Shown one piece after another: positions 23,337 through 23,720 of a DNA stretch of 23,720 nt. The notes below the pieces were generated by a model. It saw nothing but the letters and a program-made list of their open reading frames with translations, had not been told where the DNA came from and ran no database searches. Made by a program: the position numbers and the translations under genes. Positions within the stretch are counted from its first letter, which is position 1; every line of letters starts with the position of its first letter. Source of the stretch: an uncultured Bacteroidota bacterium (lineage in GTDB: Bacteria > Bacteroidota > Bacteroidia > Bacteroidales > P3); contig URCX01000008.1 of assembly GCA_900546465.1 (NCBI GenBank), positions 1-23,720 on the forward strand, read 5' to 3'.

Positions 23337-23720
23337 CTATTCATCGACTCTCAAATTATCCATCAATTTTTTTCTTGCAAGAAATATGCGGCTTTTCACA
23401 GTTCCTATGGAAATGAAAAAGTAGTCGGCAATTTCCTGATACTTATATCCTTGATATATCATCTCAAAAGGAATGCGTTGTTCTTCGGGCAACAAGCGTA
23501 TCTTGGCTTGTATGTTCTCATAATTCAAATCATGGTCGGCTGTGAAAGTACTGATGCCTGCACGGTGGTTGATGTACGATATTATATTCTCGTCTTCTAT
23601 TATACGACTTATTCTTTTGTTCTTGCGATAGTTGTTTATGAAAGTGTTTTTCATTATCGTAAACAACCATGCTTTGATATTGGTATCTTCTTTGAAAGTT
23701 TCCTTGTGCATTAAGGCTTT
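23337..23720 (-). CDS. ECF RNA polymerase sigma factor, C-terminal part; start outside the window
   Basis: The frame enters from the right edge (…K-A-L-M-H-K-E-T-F) and ends at 23337. About 127 residues are visible. They include the end of region 2 (TNIKAWLFTIMKNTFINNYR, region 2.4), an acidic and variable linker (about 40 residues), and a complete region 4 helix-turn-helix: LPEEQRIPFEM, then YQEIADYFFISIGTVKSRIFLARKKL. This is the usual small Bacteroidota ECF factor, directing RNA polymerase to a small set of genes, often for envelope stress. The Met at 23711 is internal, not the start. No anti-sigma gene is visible; it would have to lie outside the window. The downstream side ends in the AAACGCC inverted-repeat terminator. 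Confidence 0.92.
   Translation of the reverse strand, partial: KALMHKETFKEDTNIKAWLFTIMKNTFINNYRKNKRISRIIEDENIISYINHRAGISTFTADHDLNYENIQAKIRLLPEEQRIPFEMIYQGYKYQEIADYFFISIGTVKSRIFLARKKLMDNLRVDE

Noticed and set aside
1..23720. tRNA genes, rRNA, CRISPR arrays, insertion sequences, prophage or toxin-antitoxin genes
   Set aside because: I looked for cloverleaf-like stretches, regularly spaced repeats, transposase motifs and small paired genes, and saw none that I could support.

Overview
The window looks like a chromosomal stretch from a Bacteroidota bacterium, most likely a Bacteroidales-type one; I cannot name a genus. The reasons are the low-to-moderate GC content, at least nine gene starts preceded by the Bacteroidota-specific -7 promoter box TAnnTTTG, little use of Shine-Dalgarno sequences, and gene families typical of the group: a secreted FN3 protein, a PspC-domain protein, a surE-lpxB cluster, a PagL-like outer-membrane protein and an ECF sigma factor. 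I see no tRNA, rRNA, CRISPR array, transposase or phage gene.

Layout. 1-803 (minus): the 5' part of a secreted FN3-domain protein with an apparent -1 frameshift. 804-1342: non-coding, with its promoter and hairpin repeats built on an AAACGCC core. 1343-4072 (minus): a PspC-domain protein and a three-gene surface-sugar operon (wbpD-like acetyltransferase, wbpB-like oxidase, FemAB-like acyltransferase). 4152-4628 (minus): GtrA-like membrane protein. 4719-8055 (plus): surE, a small membrane protein, lpxB and a SpoIID-like protein. 8117-9971 (plus): periplasmic thioredoxin-like protein and a UPF0597/cysteine-desulfidase-like Fe-S enzyme. 10055-11002: zinc-type CDF exporter. 11194-15088: alpha/beta hydrolase, then one 1020-residue frame joining a MATE transporter to an M23 peptidase. 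15465-18158: an 897-residue protein joining a MurL-like epimerase to a MurD2-like ligase. 18282-19055 (minus): exonuclease III. 19148-23124 (plus): ClC transporter with CBS domains, asd, and a PagL-like lipid A deacylase homologue. 23337-23720 (minus): ECF sigma factor, cut by the window end.

Much of the window concerns the cell envelope: lipid A (lpxB, PagL-like), peptidoglycan (MurL-MurD2, M23 peptidase, SpoIID-like protein, and asd, which supplies the diaminopimelate branch) and surface polysaccharide (wbp genes, GtrA). The two most notable observations are the single-chain MurL-MurD2 protein, which would encode a racemase-independent route to D-glutamate in peptidoglycan on one polypeptide, and the MATE-M23 fusion, whose junction retains a signal-peptide-like helix and a latent ATGA overlap suggesting a recent (or artefactual) merger of two coupled genes. 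Novelty cannot be judged without database searches.
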